Positions 33,001 through 44,361 of a stretch of 64,000 bases of DNA are shown piece after piece; position 1 is the stretch's first letter, and every line of letters begins with the position of its first letter. A program made the translations under genes and the position numbers. The DNA is from Anastatus disparis (Eukaryota; Arthropoda; Insecta; Hymenoptera; Eupelmidae): the NCBI GenBank assembly GCA_017163975.1, contig JAFFSR010000291.1, positions 4,035,001 through 4,099,000 on the forward strand, written 5' to 3'. The notes beneath the pieces were generated by a model. That model saw nothing but the letters and a program-made list of their open reading frames with translations, searched no databases and had not been told where the DNA came from.

Positions 33001-36000
33001 GCGAAAAGGTCTTTACTCTCGCCAAATTTAATTTTTCTAAAAATTAGCGGGCGAAAAGTACTTTTCTCTTGCAAATTAAATTTCTCTTAAATTGAGCCAG
33101 AGCAAAGTATTTTTCTCCTGCAAATTCAGAGGGCGAAAAGTTCTTTACTTTCGCCAATTTTAATTTCTTTAAAATTAAGGGGGCGAAAAGTACTTTACTC
33201 CCGCAAGTCCAATTACTCTTAAATGAAGAGGAGCTGTGTACTTTTCACCCGCAAATTCAGAGGGCGAAAAGTTCTATACTCACGCCAAATTTAATTTCTT
33301 TAAAAATAAGCGGGAGAAAAGTACGCCCCTCTTCATTTAAGAAAAATTTGACTTACGGGAGTAACGTACTTTTCGCCCGTTCATTTTTAGAAAAATTAAA
33401 TGTGGCGGGAGTAAAGAACTTTTTGCCCTCTTATTTACGAGAAAAAAATTTTTTTTTCTCGCTAAATAGAAGAAAAATTTAATTAACGGAATAAAAGTAC
33501 TTTACGCCCCGCCTATTTTTATAGAAATTGAATTTAACGGGAGTAAAGAACTTTTTGCCCACTGAATTTGCGGGAGAAAAGTACACAGCTCCCTTTTCAT
33601 TTCAGAGTTATTTGCCTTGTGGGAGTAAAGTACTTTTCGCCCTCTTATTTTTAAAGAAATAAAATTTGGCGGGAGTAAAGAACTTCTCGCCCTCTTATTT
33701 ACGAGAAAAAAATTTTTTCTTCTCGCTAAATTTAAGAAAAATTTCATTTGCGGAATAAAAGTACTTTACGCCCGTTTATTTTTAAAGAAATTAAATTTGG
33801 CCGGAGTGAAGAACTTTTCGCCCTCTGAATTTGCGGGAAAAAAGTACACAGCTCCCACTTTATTTAAAAGTAATTTGACTTGCGGGAGTAACGTACTTTT
33901 CGCCCGCTTATTTTTAGAAAAATTAAATGTGGCGGGAGTAAAGAACTTTTTGCCCTCTGAATTTGCGGGAGAAAAGTACACAGCTCCCCCTTCATTTCAG
34001 AGTAATTTAACTTGCGGGAGTAAAGTACTTTTCGCCTTCTTATTTTTAAAGAAATAAAATTTGGCGGGAATAAAGAACTTTTTGCCCTCTTGTTTACGAG
34101 AAGAAAATTTTTTTTCTCGCTAAATTTAAGAAAAATTTAATTTACGGAATAAAAGTACTTTACGCCCGTTTATTTTTAAAGAAATTAAATTTGGCCGGAG
34201 TGAAGAACTTTTCACCCTCTGAATTTGCGGGAAGAAAGTACACAGCTCCCCTTCATTTAAAAGTAATTTGACTTGCGGGAGTAACGTACTTTTCGCCCGT
34301 TTATTTCTAGAAAAATTAAATGTGCCGGGAGTAAAGAACGTTTTGCCCTCTGAATTTGCGGGAGAAAAGTACACAGCTCCCCCTCCATTTCAGAGTAATT
34401 TGACTTGCAGGAGTAAAGTACTTTTCGCCCTCTTATTTTTAGAAAAATTAGATGACGCGGGAATAAAGAACTTTTCGCCCTCTTATTTACGAGAAGAAAA
34501 TTTTTTTTTCTCGCTAAATTTAAGAAAAATTCAATTTACGGAATAAAAGTACTTTACGCCCGTTTATTTTTAAAGAAATTAAATTTGGCGTGAATGAAGA
34601 ACTTTTCGCCCTCTGAATTTGCGGGAGAAAAGTACACAGCTCCTCCTCCATTTCAGAGTAATTTGACTTGCAGGAGTAATGTACTTTTCGCCTTCTTATT
34701 TTTAGAAAAATTAAATGACGCGGGAATAAAGAACTTTTCGCCCTCTTATTTACTAGAAAAAAATTTTTTTTTCTCGCTTAATGAAGGAAAAATTTAATTA
34801 ACGGAATAAAAGTACTTTACGCCCGCTTATTTTTAGAGAAATTAAATTTGACGGGAGTAAAGAACTTTTTGCCCTCTGAATTTGCGGGAGAAAAGTCGAC
34901 AGCTCACCCTCCATTTCAGAGTAATTTCACTTGCAGGAGTAAAGTACTTTTCGCCCTCTTATTTTTAGAAAAATTAAATGACGCGGGAATAAAGAACTTT
35001 TTGCCCTTTTATTTACGAGAAGAAAATTTTTTTTTCTCGCTAAATTTAAGAAAAATTTAATTTACGGAATAAAGGTACTTTACGCCCGTTTATTTTTAAA
35101 GAAATTAAATTTGGCGGGAGTAAAGAACTTTTTGCCCTCTGAATTTGCGGGAGAAATGTACACAGCTCCCCCTTCATTTCAGAGTAATTCAACTTGCGGG
35201 AGTAAAGTACTTTACGCCCGCTTATTTTTAAAGGAATTAAATTTGGCGGGAATAAAGAACTTTTCGCCCTCTGAATTTGCGGGAGAAAAGTACACAGCTC
35301 CCCCTTCATTTAAGAGTAATTTGACTTGCGGGAGTAACGTACTTTTCGCCCGCTTATTTCTAGAAAAATTAAATGTGGCTGGAGTAAAGAACTTTTTGCC
35401 CTCTGAATTTGCTGGAGAAAAGTACACAGCTCCCCCTTCATTTCAGAATAATTTAACTTGCGGGAGTAAAGTACTTTTCGCCTTCTTATTTTTAAAGAAA
35501 TAAAATTTGGCGGGAATAAAGAACTTTTTGCCCTCTTGTTTACGAGAAGAAAATTTTTTTTTCTCGCTAAATTTAAGAAAAATTTAATTTACGGAATAAA
35601 AGTACTTTACGCCCGTTTATTTTTAAAGAAATTAAATTTGGCGGGAGTAAAGAACTTTTTGCCCTCTGAATTTGCGGGAGAAAAGTACACAGCTCCCCCT
35701 TCATTTCAGAGTAAATCGACTTGCGGGAGTAAAGTACTTTACGCCCGCTTATTTTTAAAGGAATTAAATTTGGCGGGAATAAAGAACTTTTCGCCCTCTG
35801 AATTTGCGGGAGAAAAGTACACAGCTCCCCCTTCATTTAAGAGTAATTTGACTTGCGGGAGTAACGTACTTTTCGCCCGCTTATTTCTAGAAAAATTAAA
35901 TGTGGCGGGAGTAAAGAACTTTTTGCCCTCTGAATTTGCTGGAGAAAAGTACACAGCTCCCCCTTCATTTCAGAGTAATTTAACTTGCGGGAGTAAAGTA

Positions 36001-36806
36001 CTTTTCGCTTTCTTATTTTTAAAGAAATAAAATTTGGCGGGAATAATGAACTTTTTGCCCTCTTGTTTACGAGAAGAAAATTTTTTTTTCTCGCTAAATT
36101 TAAGAAAAATTTAATTTACGGAATAAAAGTACTTTACGCCCGTTTATTTTTAAAGAAATAAAATTTGGCGGGAGTGAAGAACTTTTCGCCCTCTAAATTT
36201 GCGGGAAGAAAGTACACAGCTCCCCTTCATTTAAAAGTAATTTGACTTGCGGGAGTAACGTACTTTTCGCCCGTTTATTTCTAGAAAAATTAAATGTGGT
36301 GGGAGTAAAGAACGTTTTGCCCTCTGAATTTGCGGGAGAAAAGTACACAGCACCCCCTCCATTTCAGAGTAATTTGACTTGCAGGAGTAAAGTACTTTTC
36401 GCCCTCTTATTTTTAGAAAAATTAAATGACGCGGGAATAAAGAACTTTTCGCCCTCTTATTTACGAGAAGAAAAATTTTTTTCTCGCTAAATTTAAGAAA
36501 AATTTAATTTACGGAATAAAAGTACTTTACGCCCGTTTATTTTTAAAGAAATTAAATTTGGCGGGAATGAAGAACTTTTCGCTCTCTGAATTTGCGGGAG
36601 AAAAGTACACAGCTCCCCTTCATTTAAGAGAAATTTGACTCTTGGGAGTAAAGTACTTTTCGCCCCCTTAATTTTAGAGAAATTAAATTTGGCGAAAGTA
36701 AAGAACTTTTCACCCTCTGAATTTGCGAGGCAAAAGTAATTTTTCATAAATGACCACATGGACATGATGACCACATGGTTAAACCATATGGTTTTTTTCA
36801 ACAGGG
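30052..36806. mobile_element. 6.75-kb TA-flanked palindrome made of 132-bp repeats
   Basis: Ends CCCTGTTGAAAAAA, TA at 30050-30051 and 36807-36808. The whole interior is a 132-bp unit (two ~66-bp halves, marked GAGGGCGAAAAGTTCTTTAC and TACTCCCGCAAGTCAAATTA), direct to about 33320 and inverted after. The opposite arm of the host element keeps the empty TA site at 38001-38002. The many open frames (to 164 codons, both strands) come from the unit being 44 codons long; no known domain. Confidence 0.8.
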
Positions 36807-36808
36807 TA

Positions 36809-38330
36809 AAGCTGTAATACGTTTCATCACATAAAATAAAAAAAATTGTTGTGATATAAAATAATATTATATTTTTTAAACCTTCGTTGTTTTAAAAAAT
36901 ACTTTTTAACAAATAATTCGGTATTTATTAAAAAATATGGATGAATTCATTCGTATCATAGTTATCAATGCGAAAACATTTTATTCAGAAAGAGCTTTTG
37001 GACAAAAATTAAAAAACACGTTTAGTTGTAAAATAACAGAAAGCGGAAAAAATATTAAAAGTATTTTATTCCAAGTTCATTTTACTTTTCGAAACGGGTG
37101 TGGAAGGTAAAAATCACGTTACACACCAGTTTCAAATAATACTTTATACCACGAGAGCCGAATAATCATATTGAAGTTCTGATTTTGAGGTTAGAGTGGT
37201 ATAAAAAGAAGTTATGTAATCTGTGAATTTAATAAGCTATAACTTTGATCTAATCTAGCAAATGACTGTATTTAAAAATTTTTTTTATGTTTATCTTTTC
37301 TTCCGAATCGAACTTATCGAAAAATCTAATAAAATATCATTAATATAAAAACTCACGCAGTCTTGATTTGAGTCAAGACAAATTTTTTATAAAAAATATA
37401 AGCTAAACTTGTTTTTTATTTTTAAAAGCAATACATGACCTCAGTTAGGTTTCTAAAAAAAGGTCATTATAAAGTCTGATTAGTACCAAAATTTAGTTTT
37501 TAATTTAAAAAAATTCTTAATATTCAGTTTTGAGTTGAGTTGAGGTAAATATAAAAACATAAAATTCTCATCAGAAGTGAGTACTGAGAGAAAAGTACAT
37601 AAATTTCGTTCAAATTAGCAACAAAAAATTCACGAAAATTCTGTGAAAAATATTAATATGTATTCGATACAATAATCAAAGTTATAGCTCATAAAATTCA
37701 CAGATTACAAACCTTGCTTTTTAATAAATGAACTTGGAATAAAATACTTTTAATATTTTTTCCGCTTTCTGTTATTTTAAAACTACACGTGTTTCTTAAT
37801 TTTTGTCCAAAAGCTCTTCCTGAAATAAATGTTTTTGCATTGATAATTATGATACGAATGAATCCATCCATATTTTTTAGTAAATACCAAATTATTTGTT
37901 AAAAAGAATTTTTTAAAACAACGAAGGTTTAAAAATATTATATTATTTAATATATCACAACAATTTTTTTTATTTTATGTGATGAATCGTATTATAGCTT
38001 TAAACTTTTAAGGAAATTATTTGTAATTGAATTTTCGGTAAGCAATTGTATTTATATAAAAACAATGAAACAACTGAGTTTCGAAATTGCTGTGCTTTAA
38101 CATGTGTATAAAATGAATTTTTGCACTCCGGCCGGAAAGCGGCAACTTTCTAATCAAACGAATCGAAAACCACTGAGCAAATAATTTAATTAAAACATAT
38201 TGAAAATATTGAAACAATTCATAAGAAAAATAAAAATAAACCCCTTCTCATTATATTTTATTAATTAACTATTTGTTAAGAGTTAAGATAATCAAGTTTT
38301 TAATAAGGTACAAATTGTAATATTGCATAT
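36809..38330. other. Centre of the foldback element
   Basis: Inverted arms 36809-37260 and 37640-38000 flank a unique AT-rich centre near 37450. No gene. Confidence 0.6.
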
Positions 38331-38334
38331 CGAG

Positions 38335-38695
38335 TTGTGCTAGTATTCGTCAGTGTTTCGCGAATCGTGTTACTTTTCGTCCGAGTCTAACGTGTCGTGC
38401 TTTTTTTCGTTGGAGCTCCATGAGTCGTGCTACTTTTCGTTGAAACTTAGCGAACCGTGCTTTTTTTCGTCGGAGCTCCATGAACTGTGCTAGTTTTCGT
38501 TGAAACTCAGCGAACCGTGCTTTTTTTCGTTAAATTTTCACCATTCGTGCTAATCTTCGTCAAACCCTGTGAACCGTGCTTTTTTTCGTAAGGGAAACAC
38601 GAACGGTGCTACTTTTCGTTAAAACTCTTTGAACTGTGCTTATTTTCGTAAAAGCCTGAGTCGTGCTTTTTTTCGTACGGGACGTCGATTTAGTG
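38335..38695. repeat. Right subterminal ~31-bp repeats
   Basis: GTGCTNNTTTTCGT units, the inverse of 29000-29345. The transposase C-terminus reads into this array. Confidence 0.75.
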
Positions 38696-40741
38696 TATGT
38701 ATAGCTGTCCTGCCAATAAATATATGTGATTTTAATTTCCCAAGTTTTTTTAACCACATATGACTTTTTTGAATTCCATTATATTTAGAAACCCCACTCC
38801 ATTCAATATTTTTCTTTTTTCTAAATCTTTCAATCTCATTTATTGGTAGTAAAATGATTTTTATTGCATTGGTGTAACTTTGAACCCAATTTATAAAATC
38901 GTCAGCATTTTGTATCGATTCTTCATGAACTCTTTTAAAGTTATGTGAAGTAGCATAATGCTTTAGAAGCCCACCTATTCCATCAACGGCTCCTTTCCCA
39001 TGACCAGTCGCAGAAAATAACCATTTCATTTCATAAAACCAATGTTTGAATTCATGTAGTTGAAAACGATTTTTAAATTGGCTTGGAGCTCCATCTGATA
39101 TGATAGTGACTTTAGTAACTAAATAATTCTTTTTCATACGATCGATAATTTTATTTATTGCTAGCAGTGCATATGCAGTATCATGCTTTTTGTCGTCACT
39201 AACTATCGCAAAACTTTGTGTTATCTCTCCTTGGTAACAGACTGCAGTAAAAATAGAAATTTGGTTATTTACCCAATGATTTCCTTGAACCGCTTTATTA
39301 TTTATTACAGACCAATTTTCTGCAAAGTCAACGTGGATGATTAACTTAGTAGGATCAGCTTTACCTTCTCTCTTTTCTTTTTTATAGCTTTACGTTGAAT
39401 ATTTTTTATGTATATATGAGTACTTGCTTTCAATGCGCAGATTGAAAGTTTTTCTTTAAAAACTGTTAAGCTTATTGTTTGTTTAATAAGATTACCATTA
39501 TCCCACAAAGCAAACGTAATTTCATCTTCACAATTTTGTTTCAGTTTTAACAATTCTAATGTGATACCCGCACCACCGGGACAATCTTTGCATTCTTGCA
39601 AGAAACATGAATCAGATGGTTCAGAACACAACATTGTGTTAGTTATTTCTGAACGAATTGAATCTAATTCGGAATTCTTATCGCCTCTAAAACGAATCAA
39701 ACTTGTAAGAAACAGTTCAAAATTTTCGCAATGTACACAAAGACAAGCTTCCTTCACAGGGCTAGTTAAGACGAAACTTGGTCTTAGACTATAGAATTTC
39801 GATTTTCCTATTTGTAAGTTTGGATTTTCTTTTCTTAATTGACTATATGTTTCTTTTAAGCTTCGAGTAAGAAACCGTTTGACTTTTTTAGTTTTTGTGT
39901 TATTAATTTTAACAGTTACGACATCAGATTTATTTGGACTTTGTCTACTACAATTAAAATCATCATTTAAAAAATATTCCATAACGATATTTTTTGTGCT
40001 TTCATCAATAGGATGACCAGTATATAAATCTGGCTCCGAATAAACTCCTTTATTTTTCACGAGATTTCTTGATTTATTTATCATATACTCGCTTATATTC
40101 GGGAATAGTGAGCAAACTTTTATTTTGCTTAATTTTGAAGGTAGTAGAGTTAGGAGTTTTATTTTCTCCGAAATAGAAGAGCATTTTTCTAAAGCCAATT
40201 TAAAATTTTCTAAAAATTCATTCCAATAGTTTTCAGTGGAATTTTCGTCCGATTCTATTGATTCAACTGAAATGCCATACGCATCTTCTAATTTACTTCC
40301 AACAGTGGCAGAAAAAGCTGAAATTAAGGATTTTTTCTTTTTAGATACGTAATTTCCTCTAAAATTTTCAGGTATTGCAGTTTTTCTTTTTAGGGGTGAG
40401 ATGCATTCAGGTAAAACTGAATTAATACTCTCGTTTAATTCCTCTATTCGTTCGGGTGTCTTCGGAATAAAATCATCATCTCTTCCGCTAAAAAGTTCAG
40501 TGATTTCATTTTCAGATATAGACTCAAGATCACTTAAAATCATTTTTGATATGCATTTATGGCAATTTTTACATACATTAGTAGATGGCAATATATTTAA
40601 ATCTGGATGAAGCTGTGCCAAATTAATGGCTAAATCTTCCAACGGTCTAAAACGTGAATTACTGCTCATATAAACTACCTTTTTATGCATTTGAAAAAAA
40701 TCGGGACATGAAATTCTTTTAGAAGAGTAAATTTCGGACAT
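38640..40741 (-). pseudogene. DDE/RNase H-like transposase, frameshifted
   Basis: Minus strand, MSEIYSSKRI start at 40741. The N-terminal part (466 codons) has a CxxC-type cluster (VCKNCHKC, ~95) and a second Cys-rich segment (ECKDCPGG, ~390). The frame shifts near 39370 and the catalytic part continues in the next frame to 38640. Visible RNase H-like blocks: VDFAENW near 39320 (first Asp), ISDGAPSQFKNR near 39085 (second Asp) and TGHGKGAVDGIGG near 38985. This pattern is common in unclassified animal transposons. It would mobilise the surrounding foldback element. The C-terminus runs into subterminal repeats. No second lesion seen. Confidence 0.7.
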
Positions 40742-40978
40742 TGTTATTTCACAATTTTGTTGAATTTTTCACAAGCCCGAGAAGCACCTTTCAAAGCAGC
40801 CGTAAAAATAACTAGCTTTTATATAACAGTTCTAATATGCTGTTTTGGTTACGCGACGTATTTGTCCATGAGTTAGCCTCCTATTGTTTGTACATCGAAA
40901 CATACATAATATAGATATACACGAATAGAATTCTTTTTTTTCATGTTTAAATATTTATTTTTATATTACGATTAATTT

Positions 40979-40984
<6 letters not shown>

Positions 40985-41068
<84 letters not shown>
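40985..41068. repeat. (AT)n microsatellite
   Basis: Perfect AT run of ~84 bases between the transposase gene and the right terminal repeat; absent from the left arm. Confidence 0.95.
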
Positions 41069-41071
<3 letters not shown>

Positions 41072-41799
41072 TATGGATGCTATATACATGAATACAAATG
41101 TAAACAAATGATGAGCCAAGCATACGACAGTGTTTGAATGCAGACTGCTTAAGACTTCCGAACGTATATACAAGCATTTTTCACCAACAAAATTTGTGAA
41201 TTTTTTCCTCGCTCCAAACCAAAAAACCCGGGATCAAACAAGTTCTATTAGATAGGTATTTTGGTCCTCTATCAGCAAAAAAAATTTCAGCAAAAAAAAA
41301 ATGGCCTTTTCGAGAAAAATGCATGTGCATAAAAAGTGCATTTTTTGGTAAAATGCATATATCTCAGTCATTTTTTAGTTTTTTTTTAAATTTCTTGCAC
41401 GGAGTTGAAGAGGGCTCAAAACGAAATAAAATAAAAAAAGGTTTATCAAAATTCATTGGAAATTGGTAAAACGATAGCTCTCTAAAGTTATTCTCAACAT
41501 TTTCAGTTTTAACATTTAGTTTTTGTATGCAATTTTCAAAAGTGCATATCTGATGCAATTTTGATATTTCAGCAAAATAAAAAAATACGTATACCCTTAT
41601 TTTTAGGGTAGAATAACATACTCCATTAGCGCAGTAATTGGTGACTTGAGTGTATACTGACTGTTCGATTTGAAATGGAATCAGCCCAAACTATATATTT
41701 TTTATCATAACAAAGTACCTTATCTGTAATTTTAATTTCTCAAAAATGTTATTCAATAGGAAAAGAGATTTTATTAAAAGTAACGAAAATACATCTTAA

Positions 41800-42546
41800 G
41801 GGGATGTAAAATGGACACTACACCTGTACTCATACCCTACTAAAAAATCTCAGGTGAGAAATCACCTGATTTCTCAGGTGATTAATCATGCCAAAATCTC
41901 ATGTGACGATTTTTTTGGTTTTTACACGTTTCAAAGCATACTTAGTCAATTGCGAACTATTTTTGAACATTTTTGAAAAATTTGAACTTAAAAAATTTTT
42001 TTTTAATTTGGTCTTAGAAAAAATTTTGACTCATTTTACAAAAAATTTTCTAAGTTCAATTTTTGAAAAATTTTCAAAAATAGTTCGCAATTGATTAAAC
42101 ATGGTTTGAAACGTGTAAAAACCAAAAAAATCATTACATGAGATTTCGGCATGATTAATCACCTGAGAAATCAGGTGATTTCTCACCTGAGATTTTATAG
42201 TGGGGTAAATATTCATTATCTCTACATCTTATTGCAAAATTTTCAATAAAAAAATGCATTAGCTTGTAGTATCTACCATGAAGATTATTCGGTTAAATTT
42301 TTAAATAAATTCATTCATTAGTTATTGAGAATTTTGGGTTCCAAAATTATTTATTAAGATTTTTCAATTTTGTACAGAAATCCAAATATCTTAAAAACTA
42401 ATGAATGAATTTATTTGAAAATTTATCTAAATAATCATCATGGTACATACTACAAGCTAATGCATTTCTTTTCTGGAAATTCAGCAATGAAATAGAAAGG
42501 AAGCTAATATCTATAAGTACAGGTGTAGTGTCCGTTTTACATCCTC
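41800..42546. mobile_element. TTAA MITE, palindromic, GGGGATGTAAAAYGG ends
   Basis: 747 bp; TTAA at 41796-41799 and 42547-42550. Long arms including CTCAGGTGAGAAATCACCTG. Non-coding. Confidence 0.75.
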
Positions 42547-42584
42547 TTAAACAGACTTTACACACATGCTAAATAAACACTTAA

Positions 42585-42859
42585 GAGGCGGGCGTATAGC
42601 TCTGTCCTTGTCTAATCTAAATTTTTACTATTATTAATAAATTAAATATTGTTATACAAAAGTAAGGGCATAGCCCAATAGATTTCAGGACGAGCAAATG
42701 ATCCTATATTATGAAAGTTTTATGCGTTTTTATAGAACAGGATCGTTTGCTCATCCTGAAATCTATTGGGTTATGCCCTTACTTTTGTATGACAATATTC
42801 AATTTATTAATAATAACGAAAATTTAGATTAGAAAAGGACAGAGCTATACTGCCTCCTC
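42585..42859. mobile_element. TTAA-type MITE, GAGGCGGGC ends
   Basis: 275 bp; TTAA at 42581-42584, decayed to TTAG at 42860-42863. Arms share TATAGCTCTGTCC with 51956-52336. Confidence 0.65.
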
Positions 42860-42863
42860 TTAG

Positions 42864-43870
42864 AGGTATGGTTTCAGGCTACTTTACCGATCGAAAATTA
42901 TAATTTTATAAAATTACAATTATTGAAAAAACTATACATCTATCAAACTATATTTGAATGACTTTATTAAATTAACGAAACTTAGGCGTATCTTAACCTT
43001 TTTAGAATCAAAATATCCTCTTTTTTTTAAAAATGATGGCTGAATGTTGTTAAGTATTTTATACTAAGAACGTGATTGGTGCATTGAATAGAATCATATC
43101 ATTGGCGAAAAAGAAATTTGATTTACTAAATTTTTGTTATATAAAATATTTAATTGACAATTTAATAATAAAAATCATTGATAAATAATTAAATTATAAT
43201 TATTGAGTCATAGTTTTATTTTTTTAATAAAATTATTAATATAAGCTTCGCCAACTTCCATTCACGAAAATTTGCGTTCCTTTTGTGTGAGGATGTCGAG
43301 AGTGCGAAGTATCGCTCTTGATTCATTTGTTATTGTATATTTAAAATTAGAACATGATAACAATTCTATGACATTTACTTCTAAATTATCTTTTTAAAAA
43401 TTGTACTATAAAATTTATATATAAGAGGAATAGCGAGTTGTTGCTAGGAACAACGCGCTTATTATAGATATAGAAGTAATGTATTTGTTATATCTGTTCC
43501 TGTTCTTTTTCTGAAATAGCCCTATATATTATCAAAGGTTTTGGATTTATTATCTTAACCATATACAAATTATGATTCGAATATTTTGCCCTAATGTTTT
43601 ATCGAAAGATCTTCTTAAACATTTACAATAATAATTGTAACGAACCATTTAATATCGAATCAATTTTTATCATACAATGTTATTCTCATATTGTAATAAT
43701 ATTATCGTCTTAAACTACAATTTCGTTAGAAATAAATCCTTACCTAATATATAAAATTAATAAATATAAGATTTTATTTTTTATAATAATATTCGTAATA
43801 CTGTTTCAATATTAATATTCGTTATTCTATTTACAAAATATTTTACATGTTACTTTTCTTTGGCCCGAAC
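42864..43870. other. AT-rich spacer, nothing recognised
   Basis: No coding region, tandem repeat or paired ends stand out. A short GC-richer patch at 43245-43330 has no recognisable feature. Confidence 0.4.
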
Positions 43871-43873
43871 TTA

Positions 43874-44320
43874 GGCCCGAATTCATAGTCGTGTCTTGAG
43901 TATTAAGTATAAAAATTAAGTATCGTTACTTGAGTATCAGCTGTTACTTCAATTGAGTGTTGAATCCTTAAGGCCGTTACACTCAAAAAGATACAAGATA
44001 CAGATACAGTGACAGATACAAAATGACATTGGCTAGTATATCTATCTATAAAAAAATACAAGAGACAACGCATTTGTTTTTCACACACATAGATATACCA
44101 GCCAAGGTAATTTTGTATCTGTCACTGTATCTGTATCTTGTATCTTTTTGAGTGTAACGGCCTTTACCGACGACTATCTTATTTGTGTGATTTTGTTTCA
44201 TAACTAACTGTGATAACCTCTTTATGTAGCACTCAAACAAAGTAACAACTAATACTCAAGTAACGAAACTTAAGTTTTAAGTCATATTTAATACTCAAGA
44301 CACGACTATGAATTCAGGCC
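43874..44320. mobile_element. MITE, GGCCCGAATTCATAG ends
   Basis: 447 bp, same terminal family as 24493-24655. Flanking TTA/ATA is a decayed or imperfect TWA. It is interrupted by the element at 43971. Confidence 0.65.
43971..44163. mobile_element. Nested palindromic MITE, AGGCCGTTACAC ends, TTA duplication
   Basis: 193 bp; TTA at 43968-43970 and 44164-44166. Arms rich in GATACAGATACAGTGACAGA. A TWA duplication fits PIF/Harbinger. Confidence 0.75.
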
Positions 44321-44361
44321 ATAATGTTTTTTTATGGCTCGAATTCATAGACCCAACTCAA

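Larger units (their letters stand above)
28209..41686. mobile_element. 13.5-kb foldback DNA transposon with 4-bp CAAA duplication
   Basis: Ends GGCTGATTCCATTTCAAATC in inverted orientation, arms ~540 bp (28209-28760; 41130-41686), CAAA at 28205-28208 and 41687-41690. Next inward are ~31-bp subterminal repeats on both sides, then long inverted arms meeting near 37450. A DDE-like transposase lies only in the right arm (38640-40741). A 6.75-kb element is inserted in the left arm. Four-base duplications are known for Sola among eukaryotic DNA transposons; that assignment is a guess. Confidence 0.75.

Noticed and set aside
30110..36801. About 20 open frames of 60-164 codons on both strands
   Set aside because: Shadows of the 132-bp repeat, present on both strands and both arms. 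No start context, domain or promoter.
30052..36806. CRISPR-like array
   Set aside because: Units are contiguous diverged tandem repeats without unique spacers, in a eukaryotic transposon.
28337..41558. Identical 64-codon frames at 28337-28531 and 41364-41558
   Set aside because: They are the two inverted terminal repeats of one transposon, not a gene pair.
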